Part shown: positions 55,767 to 64,000 of the stretch, one piece after another
How positions within the stretch are numbered: the stretch's first letter is position 1
Layout: every line of letters begins with the position of its first letter
Assembly (NCBI RefSeq): GCF_001458315.1
Contig: NZ_CYRX01000029.1
Coordinates: forward strand, 1-64,000
Reading direction: 5' to 3'
Source: Thalassobacter stenotrophicus
GTDB lineage: Bacteria > Pseudomonadota > Alphaproteobacteria > Rhodobacterales > Rhodobacteraceae
DNA: 64,000 nucleotides
Made by a program: the position numbers and the translations under genes
The notes under the pieces: generated by a model
What the model was told of the DNA's origin: nothing
Databases searched by the model: none
What the model saw: only the letters and a program-made list of their open reading frames with translations

Positions 55767-56448
55767 GTGCGTCCTCCCCCGTGAGGCGTGCGAATGTTGA
55801 TGCATCGATCCGTTCAAACGCGACACGGTCTCCGACATCGAACAAAAAGGGATGGTCTGGATCGTTGGTCAGGATCGGGGTGGGCGAGCGTCCGATGATC
55901 GACCAGCCCGTCGGCATCATTAGCGTCGTCACAAGACATTGCGGTCCTGCGATGATTACGCTGCCCGCAGGCACATCGCGTACGGGCGCCAGTTTGCGGG
56001 GGACTTGGATTTCGGGGGTCACACCCGAAAGGTAGGCATATCCCGGTGCGAAACCGTACATCAGGACGTGAAAATCACCGGCCAAATGCGCGTTTATGAC
56101 CGCTTCCCGTGGCAGCCCTGTGGCATTTGAAACGGCCTCTAGGTCTGGCGCAAAGGGGGGCTCGTAACAGACCTGAACGACCCGCTGCACGCCCGAGACT
56201 TTCTGGATGTTGAGCGCTGTGAGGCAGGCGCGGATGTGGGTTTCGACAGCGATGTGGTCCGTGAGGATCGGATCGAAGGACACCAGCAGGTTCACCAGCG
56301 CGGGCACCGTTTCGATCATCCCTTCGGGTGGGTTGGTGGCAATCGCGTGGTCAAGCGCGATAACAGCCGCATGCGCCGCTTCGCTTATTTCGTCCGCGAA
56401 GGTCACCAACAGCGCGTGATCGGCAATGGCTTTGAACTGGGGCTGCAT
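55759..56448 (-). CDS. pxpB: 5-oxoprolinase subunit B
   Basis: A 229-residue KipI/Allophanate-hydrolase-subunit-1-like protein (VQVCYEPPFAPDLEAVSNATGLPREAVINAHLAGDFHVLMYGFAPGYAYLSG, then PRKLAPVRDVPAGSVIIAGPQCLVTT). It supplies the PxpB subunit of 5-oxoprolinase. It starts eight bases after the pxpA stop and overlaps pxpC by eight, so the three are one transcript. Confidence 0.94.
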   Translation of the reverse strand: MQPQFKAIADHALLVTFADEISEAAHAAVIALDHAIATNPPEGMIETVPALVNLLVSFDPILTDHIAVETHIRACLTALNIQKVSGVQRVVQVCYEPPFAPDLEAVSNATGLPREAVINAHLAGDFHVLMYGFAPGYAYLSGVTPEIQVPRKLAPVRDVPAGSVIIAGPQCLVTTLMMPTGWSIIGRSPTPILTNDPDHPFLFDVGDRVAFERIDASTFARLTGEDAHA

Positions 56449-56456
56449 TCAGTTGC

Positions 56457-57218
56457 TCACACAGATGAAAACGCGCGAATTTCAACGCCTTGGGCCGTGA
56501 GGCGTTGGCGGATTTCGCGGGCCATATCGACGGCACCGCCGCTATCGCCATGGACACAAATGGAATGTGCGTTCAGCTTGATTGGATCACCATCAATGAC
56601 AGGCATAAGGCCGGTCTCAAGAAAGGCAATTAGCCGTTCGGTGGCCTCACTGGGGTCATGGATCATCGCGCCGTCTTGGTCGCGGGGGACCAATTGGCCT
56701 GAGGATAAATACCCCCGGTCTGCGAAAATCTCTGAAAATACGGGTGCGTTGGCGGCGCGGGCGGCCTGCTCGCCTTGGGTGCCCGAAATGGCGAGCATGG
56801 CCAACGTTGGGTCAATCCGTTGCACAGCCTCGACGATTGCATCGGCTACGTCGCGGTCCCGTGCCGCGAGGTTGGCAAGCGCGCCGTGGGGTTTAACATA
56901 GCTCACCCGCGCGCCAACTTGTGCAGCCATCCCCATCAGCGCCCCGATTTGCGCGGCACAGACACGGCCAACCTCAGCCGGCGACATCGGTATCACGCGT
57001 CGGCCAAATCCTTCACGGTCATTGTAGCCGGGGTGTGCGCCCACACTCACACCGTTTTGCGCCGCCAGCGTGAGGGTGCGGAACATCGTTTCGGGATCAC
57101 TTGCATGCCCCCCACAGGCGATATTGGCAGACGTCACAATCGAGAGCATCTCCGCATCGTTGCCCATAGGCCAAGGGCCGTAGCCTTCACCAAGATCGGA
57201 GTTGAGGTCGATGCGCAT
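56457..57218 (-). CDS. pxpA: 5-oxoprolinase subunit A (LamB/YcsF family)
   Basis: A 253-residue protein of the LamB/YcsF family: MRIDLNSDLGEGYGPW, SIVTSANIACGGHASDPETM, GAHPGYNDREGFGRR, YVKPHGALANLAARD and a C-terminal ICVHGDSGGAVDMAREIR. It should be the catalytic A subunit of 5-oxoprolinase. I chose the ATG at 57218 (GGGAGC upstream); an in-frame extension to 57422 has no family resemblance. It is the first gene of pxpABC and divergent from xth. Confidence 0.94.
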   Translation of the reverse strand: MRIDLNSDLGEGYGPWPMGNDAEMLSIVTSANIACGGHASDPETMFRTLTLAAQNGVSVGAHPGYNDREGFGRRVIPMSPAEVGRVCAAQIGALMGMAAQVGARVSYVKPHGALANLAARDRDVADAIVEAVQRIDPTLAMLAISGTQGEQAARAANAPVFSEIFADRGYLSSGQLVPRDQDGAMIHDPSEATERLIAFLETGLMPVIDGDPIKLNAHSICVHGDSGGAVDMAREIRQRLTAQGVEIRAFSSV

Positions 57219-57457
57219 TTTGTCAGCTCCCACGTGAATAAGGTCAGATTGATTTAAGGGGCTGCGTGGAAAAAGAGCAATGCTTGGCGGAGCTATCAAA
57301 AGAAAACAAGGCTGTGGCGCGGGCCCTTCAAATAGCAGCCCACGGGCGGTTGCTTTCCTCCCGATCCAAGACAGGTTAACCCTGCAACAAAGGTCATTGG
57401 CTATCGCCCCCGGCCACACCACTGAGCGCGACGCTCAAAACGCTCCAAGGAGAGGTT

Positions 57458-58246
57458 ATGCCCTTCACACTTGCCACCTGGAACATCAACTCCGTGCGCC
57501 TGCGCGAAGCCCTCGTGGCGCGCTTGATGCAAGAAGAAGCCCCCGATGTTTTATGCCTACAGGAGTGCAAAAGCCCGGTGGACAAGATCCCGCTCGAGAT
57601 GTTCGAGGCGCTTGGCTACTCCCACATGGTGGCCCGTGGGCAAAAGGGATACAACGGTGTCGCGATCCTGTCGAAGATGCCGATCCAAGAGGCAGGCGCC
57701 GCAGATTATGCTAACCTTGGGCATGCGCGTCACATTGCGGGGCAGTTGGAAAACGGGGTCACGATCCACAACTTTTACGTGCCCGCAGGCGGTGACAAGC
57801 CCGACCGTGAGATCAATGAAAAGTTCGGTCAAAAGCTCGATTACCTGACGGACATGCGCGATGCGTTTCGTGCAAATGCCCCCGAAAAATCCATTCTGGT
57901 GGGTGATCTGAACATCGCCCCCCGCGAAGACGACGTGTGGGATCACAAAAAGCTGCTGCGCGTGGTCAGCCATACACCCATTGAGGTGGATCATCTGGCC
58001 CAAGTCCAAGAGGCAGGCGACTGGGTAGATGTGACCCGCGCCGATATCCCCACGGGGCGGCTTTATAGCTGGTGGTCCTATCGCTCTCCCGATTGGGATG
58101 CGGCGGATAAAGGGCGGCGTCTAGATCACGTCTGGGCCACGTCCGATATTGCCAATGCGGCGCACTCTAGCCGGGTTTTGCGCCACGTGCGCGGGTATGA
58201 AGGTCCCTCGGACCACGCCCCGGTCTTTGCTACGTTTGACTTGTAA
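57458..58246 (+). CDS. xth: Exodeoxyribonuclease III
   Basis: A 262-residue Mg-dependent AP endonuclease/exonuclease of base excision repair. The DNase I-like core has TWNINSVRLR, CLQECKSPVDKIPLE with the catalytic glutamate, YVPAGGD, LVGDLNIAPREDDVWD, RLDHVWATSDI and C-terminal GPSDHAPVFATFDL. AAGGAGAGG precedes the ATG. A small TGAGCG/CGCTCA hairpin lies 20 bases upstream. YbbN-like thioredoxin follows on the same strand. Confidence 0.95.
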   Translation: MPFTLATWNINSVRLREALVARLMQEEAPDVLCLQECKSPVDKIPLEMFEALGYSHMVARGQKGYNGVAILSKMPIQEAGAADYANLGHARHIAGQLENGVTIHNFYVPAGGDKPDREINEKFGQKLDYLTDMRDAFRANAPEKSILVGDLNIAPREDDVWDHKKLLRVVSHTPIEVDHLAQVQEAGDWVDVTRADIPTGRLYSWWSYRSPDWDAADKGRRLDHVWATSDIANAAHSSRVLRHVRGYEGPSDHAPVFATFDL

Positions 58247-58297
58247 ACCGGGCCTCGCACGCCGATATACGCCGCACATACGACGATGGAGAGAGAC

Positions 58298-59218
58298 ATG
58301 CTTGAACTAGGCCAAACACCGCCTCAGACGCCCGCCGATGCAGGTGATCTGATCAAGGACGTATCCGAGATGACGTTCATGACGGACGTGATCGAAGCCT
58401 CGCAGACGGTCCCCGTCATCGTGGATTTCTGGGCGCCGTGGTGCGGCCCCTGCAAAACCCTTGGCCCCCAGCTAGAGGCCGCCGTGACCGCAGCGGGCGG
58501 CAAGGTGCGTATGGCCAAGGTCGATGTGGACCAGAACCAACAGATTGCCGCGCAGTTGCGCATTCAGTCGATCCCTACAGTTTATGCTTTCTTTCAGGGG
58601 CAACCGGTTGATGGATTTCAGGGCGCGGTCACACCCGCCGAAGTGACAGCGTTTGTCGAACGTGTTGCGGCCATGGGCCCAGAGGAAGACGGCGGTTTGG
58701 CCGAGGCTGTTGCGGCAGCCGAAGAAATGCTCGATGCGGGCGAAGTTGTGGACGCGGCACAGACCTTTGCGGCCGTTTTGGGCGAAGAGCCTGAGAACGC
58801 AGCCGCCTACGCCGGTTTGATCCGTGCGCATCTTGCGCTGGATGAGCTGGACCAAGCTGAAGGGTTGCTTGCTAGCGTGCCGGAGGCCATCGCAACCGCC
58901 TCAGAGATTGAGGCCGCACGCGCCAACGTCGAGCTGGCCAAACAAGCCCAGAGCGCTGGCCCCGTTGCGGAACTAACCGCGGCAGTTGAGGCCGATGCCG
59001 CCAATCATCAGGCTCGGTTTGATCTGGCCACCGCACTGCACGCCAATGGCGATACGCAAGCGGCAGTGGATCACCTGTTGGAAATCTTCCGTCAGGACCG
59101 GGAATGGAATGAGGGCGCTGCAAAAGCCCAGCTTTTCACCATCTTTGACGCGCTGGATGCCAAAGATCCGATCGCTTTGGCGGGTCGTCGCAAACTCTCG
59201 TCGATGATATTTGCCTGA
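58298..59218 (+). CDS. YbbN/CnoX-like thioredoxin-TPR protein
   Basis: A 306-residue protein: an N-terminal thioredoxin domain with active-site WCGPC (Cys49, Cys52) and a C-terminal TPR-like helical domain (about 125-306). It matches E. coli CnoX/YbbN, a co-chaperone that protects substrates from oxidation and delivers them to GroEL; E. coli YbbN lacks the CxxC, but this one has it and may keep reductase activity. I chose the ATG at 58298 after GGAGAGA; an upstream ATG at 58286 is possible. It is co-directional with the LON-domain gene. Confidence 0.92.
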   Translation: MLELGQTPPQTPADAGDLIKDVSEMTFMTDVIEASQTVPVIVDFWAPWCGPCKTLGPQLEAAVTAAGGKVRMAKVDVDQNQQIAAQLRIQSIPTVYAFFQGQPVDGFQGAVTPAEVTAFVERVAAMGPEEDGGLAEAVAAAEEMLDAGEVVDAAQTFAAVLGEEPENAAAYAGLIRAHLALDELDQAEGLLASVPEAIATASEIEAARANVELAKQAQSAGPVAELTAAVEADAANHQARFDLATALHANGDTQAAVDHLLEIFRQDREWNEGAAKAQLFTIFDALDAKDPIALAGRRKLSSMIFA

Positions 59219-59245
59219 GCCAACAGAGGCACTACCTGTACTCAC

Positions 59246-59884
59246 ATGATCAGACAAAGCGACCTGCCCGACACCATCCCTGTGTTCCCATTGCCCGGTG
59301 CGCTCTTGCTGCCGCGCTCACGGCTGCCATTGCACCTCTTTGAGCCGCGCTATTTGCAGATGCTTGAGGACACGATGAAAACCTCTGCGCGGTTGATTGG
59401 CATGGTTGCCCCCAACAGCGGCAGTGGCGACCGGACCCTGCACACGATCGGCTGCGCCGGACGCGTCACGCAATTTTCTGAGACCGAGGATGGCCGTTAT
59501 ATGGTCACGCTCGCGGGGGTCTCGCGCTTTCGCGTGATGCGCGAAGTGTCGGGGTTCACGCCGTACCTTAAGGCCGACGTCAGTTGGACCGGCTTTGAGC
59601 GGGATTTGGGCAAGGCTGAGATCGACAAGGGCTTTGACAGGCCCGTGTTCATGAAGACGCTCTCGCGGTACTTCGAAAGCCAAGAGCTGAGCACCGATTG
59701 GGATTCGTTGAAGGAAGCGGATGAGGAGTTGTTGATCAACTCACTGTCCATGCTGTGCCCCTTTGACCCCGAGGAAAAGCAAGCCCTGCTAGAGGCGCCA
59801 TCCTTGCAAACCCGTCGCGAGACACTTGTGACGTTGATGGAATTTGCCATGCGTGGCGGGCAAAACGAAGAGATCCTGCAATGA
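59246..59884 (+). CDS. LON peptidase substrate-binding domain protein
   Basis: A 212-residue protein consisting of a LON N-terminal (LON_substr_bdg) domain: [70 protein letters not shown]. It has no protease domain. Stand-alone versions are common in alphaproteobacteria and of unknown function; they may help protein quality control. The ATG overlaps nothing, while its TGA overlaps the Trm112 ATG by four bases, which supports coupled translation. Confidence 0.9.
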   Translation: MIRQSDLPDTIPVFPLPGALLLPRSRLPLHLFEPRYLQMLEDTMKTSARLIGMVAPNSGSGDRTLHTIGCAGRVTQFSETEDGRYMVTLAGVSRFRVMREVSGFTPYLKADVSWTGFERDLGKAEIDKGFDRPVFMKTLSRYFESQELSTDWDSLKEADEELLINSLSMLCPFDPEEKQALLEAPSLQTRRETLVTLMEFAMRGGQNEEILQ

Positions 59885-60054
59885 GCGAATTTGACCGCCG
59901 TATGTTAGAGGCGCTGGTCTGTCCACAGACCCGAGCGCCCCTGAAATACGACGCGGAGGCCCAAGAGCTTGTGTCTAAGGCCGCTCATCTCGCGTTTCCA
60001 ATCCGCAACGGTATTCCCGTGATGCTGATTGATGAGGCCCGCAAGCTCGATTAA
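59881..60054 (+). CDS. Trm112/UPF0434 family small protein
   Basis: A 57-residue protein starting with the ATGA overlap after the LON gene. It has the UPF0434 (YcaR/Trm112) pattern: [47 protein letters not shown]. Eukaryotic Trm112 activates methyltransferases; the bacterial role is not settled. Only one cysteine is present, so no zinc site is likely. Its last four bases overlap the end of the convergent ubiH-like gene. Confidence 0.9.
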   Translation: MSEFDRRMLEALVCPQTRAPLKYDAEAQELVSKAAHLAFPIRNGIPVMLIDEARKLD

Positions 60055-61256
60055 AGTGGGCGGCCTGTCATCAGTTGTGGCAGGTCCCCGGTTAATCCAG
60101 CGGCCTGTCGGATAAAGCCCCGGCGCAGGCCCGGCATGGATTGCACTGCCCCCATCCCCAAATCACGTGCAGCCCGCAAGATCGGGTTGTCGTTGGAAAA
60201 CAGCTTGTTGATGACATCGGTGCCAACGGCCAGTGTCATGGTGTCGAACCGCCGCCAGCGCGCGTAGCGGTCCAGCACGTCTACGGCGCCGATATCCTCA
60301 CCCCGTCGCTGCGCGAGTGTTACGACCTCAGCCAAGGCACCGATGTCGCGGTACCCAAGGTTGAGGCCTTGGCCCGCAATTGGGTGTATGCCGTGGGCCG
60401 CATCCCCGACTAGGGCCACGCGCGGTGCAGTCAGGTTCTGCGCCAGCGTCAGATTCAGCGGATAGGTAAAGCGCGCGCCGGCCAGTTTGATCTCGCCCAG
60501 AAAGCTGCCAAATCGTGGGCGCAGAATATCGAGGTATTCGTCCTCGGGCAGGGCGTTGATCTGTACGGCGGCATCGGTGCGTTCGGACCACACGATAGAG
60601 GACCGATTGCCCGGCAGCGGCAAAATCGCGAGCGGGCCAGCCGGCATAAAGAACTGGTGTGCGATGCCATTGTGCGGCTGCTCATGTTCAATGGCACAGA
60701 CCAGCGCGGTCTGGTCGTAGTTCCAACCGACACGCTTGATACCCGCGCGTTCGGCGGTGCCGGATGCCCGCCCGTCACAGCCCACAATCAACCGCGCGCT
60801 AAGTGTTGTGTCGTCGTCCAGTGTGACGGCGCCTGCGGTTTGGGCCACGACGGTGCGGCCATACATGCAGGTGATCCGATCATCCGCGTCGATCGCGTCC
60901 AACAGGGCCGCACGCAGGATGCGGTCTTCGGCCATATAGCCCATGGGGCCTTCCTCAATCTCGGCATGATCGAAGTGCAAAAAGTACGGTGCGGGGCCTT
61001 CGCCCGCGCGACCATCGGTGGCTTTGATCTCTAGCATCGGCTGGCAGGCGTCTTTGATCCCGTCCCAGATGCCCAGCGCGCTGAGCAGTTTGGTTGAGGC
61101 CAACGCCAGCGCGTAGGAGCGACCGTCGAACGTTTTGGCAAAGCTGGCGCGGGGCATGGCGTCAATGACCGCGACGCGAAATCCGCTCGCAGCCAGTGCG
61201 AGGGCAAGGGTGGGGCCGTTGAGCCCGCCGCCCACGATGATGATATCTTGGTCCAT
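60051..61256 (-). CDS. FAD-dependent ubiquinone hydroxylase (UbiH/UbiF/COQ6 type)
   Basis: A 401-residue aromatic-ring monooxygenase. The dinucleotide motif [23 protein letters not shown] is at residues 4-26, and [21 protein letters not shown] (about residue 285) is the UbiH/COQ6 signature. It hydroxylates one of the ubiquinone ring positions (C5, C6 or C1); which one cannot be told from the sequence. I used the ATG at 61256; a longer start would extend over the amidase promoter region. It is divergent from the amidase gene. Confidence 0.92.
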   Translation of the reverse strand: MDQDIIIVGGGLNGPTLALALAASGFRVAVIDAMPRASFAKTFDGRSYALALASTKLLSALGIWDGIKDACQPMLEIKATDGRAGEGPAPYFLHFDHAEIEEGPMGYMAEDRILRAALLDAIDADDRITCMYGRTVVAQTAGAVTLDDDTTLSARLIVGCDGRASGTAERAGIKRVGWNYDQTALVCAIEHEQPHNGIAHQFFMPAGPLAILPLPGNRSSIVWSERTDAAVQINALPEDEYLDILRPRFGSFLGEIKLAGARFTYPLNLTLAQNLTAPRVALVGDAAHGIHPIAGQGLNLGYRDIGALAEVVTLAQRRGEDIGAVDVLDRYARWRRFDTMTLAVGTDVINKLFSNDNPILRAARDLGMGAVQSMPGLRRGFIRQAAGLTGDLPQLMTGRPL

Positions 61257-61341
61257 AGGGGGAATATGCGCGGGCGGGCGGGATTGTCCAATGCGCAGCC
61301 GACGGTTAGCGTGGCCTGCGACCATTTGCGGGAGGGGTGCA

Positions 61342-62667
61342 ATGCAAGATTGGCTAACGATGACGGCGGCAGATTTGGGTCGTGGCATAGCACGCGGCGA
61401 GATCGACGCCGAAGCCTTGTGTGAGACTTATCTGGCTGCAATCGCGGCACACCCCGACGCGGACCGCATCTATGCCCGCACTACGCCAGAACGCGCACGC
61501 GCTGAGGCGGCAGCGGCGGCCAAGCGTGCCCGTTTGGGCCTGCGCGTTGGGCCGCTGGATGGCGTGCCGGTCAGTTGGAAGGACCTGTTTGACACCGCCG
61601 GTGTCGCGACCGAGGCGGGCAGCAAGCTGTTAGAGGGACGGGTGCCCGCACAGGATGCCGCTGTTTTGAGCACCGCAAGCCACGCGGGTACAGTTTGTCT
61701 GGGCAAAACACATATGTCTGAACTGGCGTTTTCGGGGCTCGGCCTTAATCCGACGGTTGCCACGCCACCGGGGTTGCATGATCGCGGTGCGGTTCCGGGG
61801 GGGTCCAGTTCCGGTGCGGCGACCTCTGTCAGCTTTGGGTTGGCACCGATTGCAATCGGCTCTGATACAGGCGGGTCGGTGCGTATTCCTGCAGCATGGA
61901 ATGATTTGGTCGGGCTCAAGACGACGGCGGGACGTTTATCATGCGCGGGTAGCGTGCCCCTTGTTGCGAGTTTTGACACCTTCGGCCCATTGGCACGGTC
62001 GGTTGAGGATGCGGCCCTGATGCTTGCGGCCCTAGAAGGGGGGCGCGCGGCGGACCTGCGTGGTGCCACACTAAACGGCGCGCGGTTCTTGGTGCTGGAT
62101 ACCTACACAGAGGACGCACGCGAAGCGCCCCGTGCTGCGTTCAACGAAGCGGTGGCCAAGATTGCGGACGCGGGGGGCAATGTCACCCACGGGACACTGC
62201 CCATGGTGGATGAGGCGATGGCGTTGGCCGCAGTCCTGTTCACGCCCGAGGCATATGGCACATGGGGTGATGTCATTGAGACCGCCCCAGACAAGATGTT
62301 TGACCGTATCCTTGAGCGCTTTCGCTCTGGTAAGGATTTCAGCGGCCCTGATGTGTGGAAGGCGTGGAACACACTCAACCGGTGCCGCGCAGAATATGCA
62401 GCAGCCACGGCGCAATATGATGCAGTCCTTTTGCCCACGGCTCCAATTCTGCCGCCCGATGCGGGCCGTTTGATGGCCGATCAAGATTACTACGTCACAG
62501 AAAACTTGTTGGCGTTACGTAACACGCGGGTCGGAAACCTGATGGGGTTGTGCGGGCTCAGCCTGCCCACCGGCACGCCTGCCTGTGGTTTGATGGCATT
62601 AGCGGCTCCAATGGCAGAGGCGCGACTGTTGCGGATCGGTGCCGCTCTGGAGGCTGTGCTGGCCTAG
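61342..62667 (+). CDS. Amidase signature family protein
   Basis: A 441-residue amidase. The Ser-cisSer-Lys triad is visible as the lysine in GVPVSWKDLFDTAG (about residue 80), the serine pair in RGAVPGGSSSGAATSVSFG and GSDTGGSVRIPAAWNDLVGLKTTAG (nucleophile in SDTGGS). Substrates range from amides to urea and tRNA; GatA-like function is unlikely without GatB/GatC alongside. GGGAGGGG precedes the ATG at 61342. It is divergent from the ubiH-like gene and followed by an aminotransferase gene. Confidence 0.9.
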   Translation: MQDWLTMTAADLGRGIARGEIDAEALCETYLAAIAAHPDADRIYARTTPERARAEAAAAAKRARLGLRVGPLDGVPVSWKDLFDTAGVATEAGSKLLEGRVPAQDAAVLSTASHAGTVCLGKTHMSELAFSGLGLNPTVATPPGLHDRGAVPGGSSSGAATSVSFGLAPIAIGSDTGGSVRIPAAWNDLVGLKTTAGRLSCAGSVPLVASFDTFGPLARSVEDAALMLAALEGGRAADLRGATLNGARFLVLDTYTEDAREAPRAAFNEAVAKIADAGGNVTHGTLPMVDEAMALAAVLFTPEAYGTWGDVIETAPDKMFDRILERFRSGKDFSGPDVWKAWNTLNRCRAEYAAATAQYDAVLLPTAPILPPDAGRLMADQDYYVTENLLALRNTRVGNLMGLCGLSLPTGTPACGLMALAAPMAEARLLRIGAALEAVLA

Positions 62668-62755
62668 AACGCGCCATTTCTCTGGACCCATCGGGGTGCG
62701 GCGGCTATCCTGTGTGAAATGGGGCCGTTAGAGCACCCGAATTGAGGCCAGTCGT

Positions 62756-63937
62756 ATGCATCCACCCAAGCGGTTTTCCGAGCTGCCTGAGTACGCGTTT
62801 CCGCGTCTCCGCACCCTTTTGGGCGATCTGCCTGCGGGGCATCCGAACCCAATCCAAATGACCATTGGTGATCCGGGCCATGCCGCGCCGGGCTTCATCA
62901 CCGAGGAAATCAACAAGCACGCCGCGCGATTTGCGAACTACCCGCCGAATGATGGCGCGCCGGAACTAATGGATGCGATTGGTGGCTGGCTGGAACGTCG
63001 GTTTGGGTTTGCGACCGTGCCGGAGCAAATTCTAGCTCTGAATGGCACGCGTGAGGGGCTGTACAACACCTGCATGGCCCTTTGCCCTGAGGACAAGAAT
63101 GGCCAACGGCCCGTCGTCCTGACGCCGAACCCGTTCTATCAGGTCTATGCCGTTGCCGCGCTGAGCGTGGGGGCAGAGCCCGTCTATGTTAACGCCACCG
63201 CTGAGAGCGGGCATTTGCCAGATTTCGCAGCACTCTCAAACGATCTGCTGGACCGGACAGCGGTCGCCTACATCTGTTCGCCCGCAAACCCGCAGGGCGC
63301 TGTGGCTGACAAAGCCTATTGGCGGCAGCTTTTGGCATTGGCCGAGAAGCATGATTTCATCGTTTTGGCGGATGAATGCTATTCTGAGATTTACCTCGAT
63401 GCCCCACCGACGGGTATTCTGGAGGTTGTTGCCGAAGACGGGATCGACCCCAACCGCGTTGTTGCGTTCCACTCACTCTCCAAGCGGTCCAACCTTGCTG
63501 GGCTGCGTTCGGGTTTTGCGGTGTCAGGGGCGGAAACGATCGCCCGGATGCGCCTTTTGCGTGCCTATGCTGGTGCGCCGCTGCCGTTTCCGCTGCAAAT
63601 GGCAGCCGCGCGTGCATGGTCGGATGAGGACCACGTCATTGAGAATCGTGCGCTTTATGCCGCTAAATTTGACGTCGCGACTGAGATTTTGGGCAATATC
63701 CCTGGCGTGCATATCCCCGAGGCGGGTTTTTTCCTGTGGCTTCCCGTAGACGACGGAGAAGCCGCAACCCTGAAGCTGTGGCAAGAGGCGGGCGTCAAAG
63801 TGCTGCCCGGTGCGTATCTGGCGCGCGACACAGCAGACGGAAACCCCGGTGAGAAATTTATTAGGGTGGCTCTGGTGGCCCCCCTTGATCAAGTTCGCGA
63901 TGGTCTGACCCGCCTGCGCGATTGTCTGTATTCCTAA
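62756..63937 (+). CDS. Class I/II PLP-dependent aminotransferase
   Basis: A 393-residue aminotransferase. The PLP lysine is Lys243 in SLSKRSNLAGLRSGF, with FANYPPNDGAPELMDAIGGW and CSPANPQGA in the expected order and EKFIRVALVAPL near the C terminus. It most resembles the DapC/LL-diaminopimelate-type and related aminotransferases of alphaproteobacteria, but the substrate is uncertain; dapB elsewhere in the window uses the same pathway. It follows the amidase by 88 bases. Confidence 0.9.
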   Translation: MHPPKRFSELPEYAFPRLRTLLGDLPAGHPNPIQMTIGDPGHAAPGFITEEINKHAARFANYPPNDGAPELMDAIGGWLERRFGFATVPEQILALNGTREGLYNTCMALCPEDKNGQRPVVLTPNPFYQVYAVAALSVGAEPVYVNATAESGHLPDFAALSNDLLDRTAVAYICSPANPQGAVADKAYWRQLLALAEKHDFIVLADECYSEIYLDAPPTGILEVVAEDGIDPNRVVAFHSLSKRSNLAGLRSGFAVSGAETIARMRLLRAYAGAPLPFPLQMAAARAWSDEDHVIENRALYAAKFDVATEILGNIPGVHIPEAGFFLWLPVDDGEAATLKLWQEAGVKVLPGAYLARDTADGNPGEKFIRVALVAPLDQVRDGLTRLRDCLYS

Positions 63938-63956
63938 GAAGAATAAGAGCACATTC

Positions 63957-64000
63957 ATGGCCTATCCTACTCGCACACGAGACCCGCTTTTGGACAGTGG
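63957..64000 (+). CDS. Partial gene at the window end, unknown
   Basis: The ATG at 63957 begins MAYPTRTRDPLLDSG and runs off the window. Fifteen residues are too few to name a family; the start, 19 bases after the aminotransferase stop, is preceded by AAGAATAAGAG. Confidence 0.4.
   Translation, partial: MAYPTRTRDPLLDS

Noticed and set aside
57423-57437. TGAGCG-CGA-CGCTCA hairpin before xth
   Set aside because: A three-base loop and six-base stem are easily found by chance in GC-rich DNA and nothing links it to a function.
1-64000. CRISPR arrays, tRNA/rRNA genes, insertion sequences, integrases, prophage
   Set aside because: I read the intergenic spaces on both strands for cloverleaf-like arms, regularly spaced repeats and transposase motifs and found none.

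Overview
The window looks like chromosomal DNA from a marine alphaproteobacterium of the Rhodobacteraceae (Roseobacter group). The evidence is high GC content, a Rhodobacter-type porin, families typical of or common in this lineage (DUF465, DUF1674/SdhAF4, DUF3035, DUF3576, DUF4170, DciA), the gene order rbfA-truB-rpsO-pnp, and a serC leader-like RNA ahead of serC-serA. I found no rRNA, tRNA, CRISPR array, transposase, integrase or phage gene. This is densely packed core chromosome, with about 65 genes, many overlapping by 1-14 bases.

Layout. 0-11.5 kb: a TspO-like membrane protein, then the minus-strand translation/RNA-decay cluster rbfA, (DUF2233), truB, rpsO, pnp, interrupted by a pirin, DUF1643, an unknown membrane protein and DUF465; dapB, a small secreted protein, SdhAF4 and rsmB follow. 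11.5-24 kb: a plus-strand run of heparinase-like gene, purH, lspA, a DUF3035 lipoprotein, an active/inactive M16 peptidase pair, mutL, rmuC and rnr. 24-27.3 kb: an AT-richer patch with a lytic transglycosylase, an H-NS-family protein, free-methionine-sulfoxide reductase and a two-gene STAS/anti-sigma partner switch. 27-37 kb: a gamma-glutamyltransferase, a thiolase, serA-serC divergent from serB, a methyltransferase, pmbA and cysQ-like. 37-48 kb: DUF4170, waaA, lpxK (lipid A/Kdo), a DsbA-like protein, DciA, mutY, HNH, a flavoprotein, then the minus operon leuS-lptE-holA. 48-54 kb: a DUF3576 lipoprotein divergent from the porin, a TPR-sulfotransferase, YggS, an L,D-transpeptidase, ribA and an OmpR-type response regulator. 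54-64 kb: DUF2461, 5-oxoprolinase genes pxpABC, xth, a YbbN-like thioredoxin, a LON-domain protein, Trm112, a UbiH-type hydroxylase, an amidase, an aminotransferase and the first bases of another gene.

The most interesting unexplained signal is intergenic, at 53916-54047. It holds a 9/10 match to the FNR/FnrL half-site palindrome (TTGAT-N4-GTCAA), then a perfect 7-bp hairpin, an unpaired CCTCCC (anti-Shine-Dalgarno-like) stretch and a strong Rho-independent terminator. This is the architecture expected of an oxygen-regulated small RNA of about 80 nt. Second is the serC 5' leader, with two mutually exclusive pairings. Third is a cluster of perfect palindromes in front of the H-NS-like gene. 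Fourth is an STAS/anti-sigma pair resembling rbaV/rbaW, which in Rhodobacter capsulatus affects gene transfer agent production.
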